DNA from: Chlamydiia bacterium
GTDB lineage: Bacteria; Chlamydiota; Chlamydiia; Chlamydiales; FEN-1388
Direction: 5' to 3'
Assembly: GCA_003170575.1 (NCBI GenBank)
Contig: PMZB01000219.1
Coordinates: forward strand, 3,964 to 17,818
Length of the DNA stretch: 13,855 nucleotides
The notes beneath the pieces were generated by a model that saw nothing but the letters and a program-made list of their open reading frames with translations, searched no databases and was not told the DNA's origin. Position 1 is the stretch's first letter; every line of letters begins with the position of its first letter. A program made the position numbers and the translations under genes. Shown in pieces: positions 13,687 to 13,855 of the stretch.

Positions 13687-13855
13687 ACCGAATCTTTACC
13701 TTCCTGATTCGCGGGTACCAACTCACCATCTCCCCGCTCATTGGCCCCTGCTGCCGGTTTTACCCTTCCTGCTCAAACTATGCTCTCGAGGCTCTTTCCA
13801 AATACTCCTTTTTTAAAGCATGCGCCCTTATCATCCGGCGCATCCTTCGCTGCTC
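13683..13855 (+). CDS. yidD: Membrane protein insertion efficiency factor YidD (5' part, truncated by window end)
   Basis: The 57 complete codons read [20 protein letters not shown] then [20 protein letters not shown] and [13 protein letters not shown], which matches the YidD family almost residue for residue through its hallmark [11 protein letters not shown] and RILRC motifs. YidD is a short amphipathic inner-membrane protein that helps YidC insert proteins. The expected remainder (about 10-30 residues starting HPWxxGG) lies beyond the window. It starts inside the last codons of the DUF155 gene (ATGA overlap). Confidence 0.93.
   Translation, partial: MNRIFTFLIRGYQLTISPLIGPCCRFYPSCSNYALEALSKYSFFKACALIIRRILRC

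Noticed and set aside
1..13855. CRISPR array, rRNA, transposase or integrase genes
   Set aside because: No regularly spaced direct repeats, rRNA segments or recombinase motifs were seen on either strand.

Overview
This window very probably comes from a chlamydia-like bacterium (order Chlamydiales or Parachlamydiales; host-dependent intracellular life is inferred). The main reasons are a small Lys/Ala-rich histone H1-like protein whose N-terminal block matches chlamydial Hc1 (HctA), and an ExbB-ExbD-TonB-like gene order resembling the chlamydial CT596-CT598 region. The species cannot be fixed from the sequence.

Layout. At 33-424 (minus) lies hctA with a strong intrinsic terminator. A divergent plus-strand operon at 594-5420 encodes a large secreted TPR-like protein, ExbB/TolQ, ExbD/TolR, a TonB/TolA-like single-pass protein that keeps the transmembrane histidine of that family, and a small membrane-anchored zinc-ribbon protein. 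The genes overlap or nearly touch, so they probably form one envelope energy-transduction complex driven by the proton motive force. TolB and Pal, which follow in Chlamydia, are absent here. A convergent minus-strand group (10505 down to 5507) holds two tandem paralogs of an unrecognised family of about 600 residues, followed by a secreted seven-bladed YVTN-type beta-propeller with a fibronectin-III-like tail, and ends in a terminator hairpin. The paralogs share a C-terminal block with a Cys-X5-Arg signature, CKE(S/E)VDR, resembling the SopB/IpgD-type phosphatase loop CKSGKDR. They are the best candidates here for undescribed host-directed enzymes.

From 10768 to 12746 is an RNA-centred segment. 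It holds a divergent RlmN-family radical-SAM methyltransferase, whose AUG begins at the base right after the 3' end of tRNA-Arg(UCG), and a hairpin element of about 166 bp with 37-bp perfect terminal inverted repeats. It then has a short RecO-like gene whose stop codon lies inside the antisense of tRNA-Leu(GAG). The right end has a DUF155/RMND1-family membrane protein overlapping by 4 bp the start of yidD, which runs off the window.

The most notable structures are the inverted-repeat element, the exact abutment of tRNA-Arg and rlmN (possibly yielding a leaderless mRNA after 3' tRNA processing), the paired CX5R proteins, and an uncharacterised 67-bp palindrome at 10618-10684. No CRISPR array, rRNA or transposase was seen, and no gene-free stretch exceeds 300 bp.
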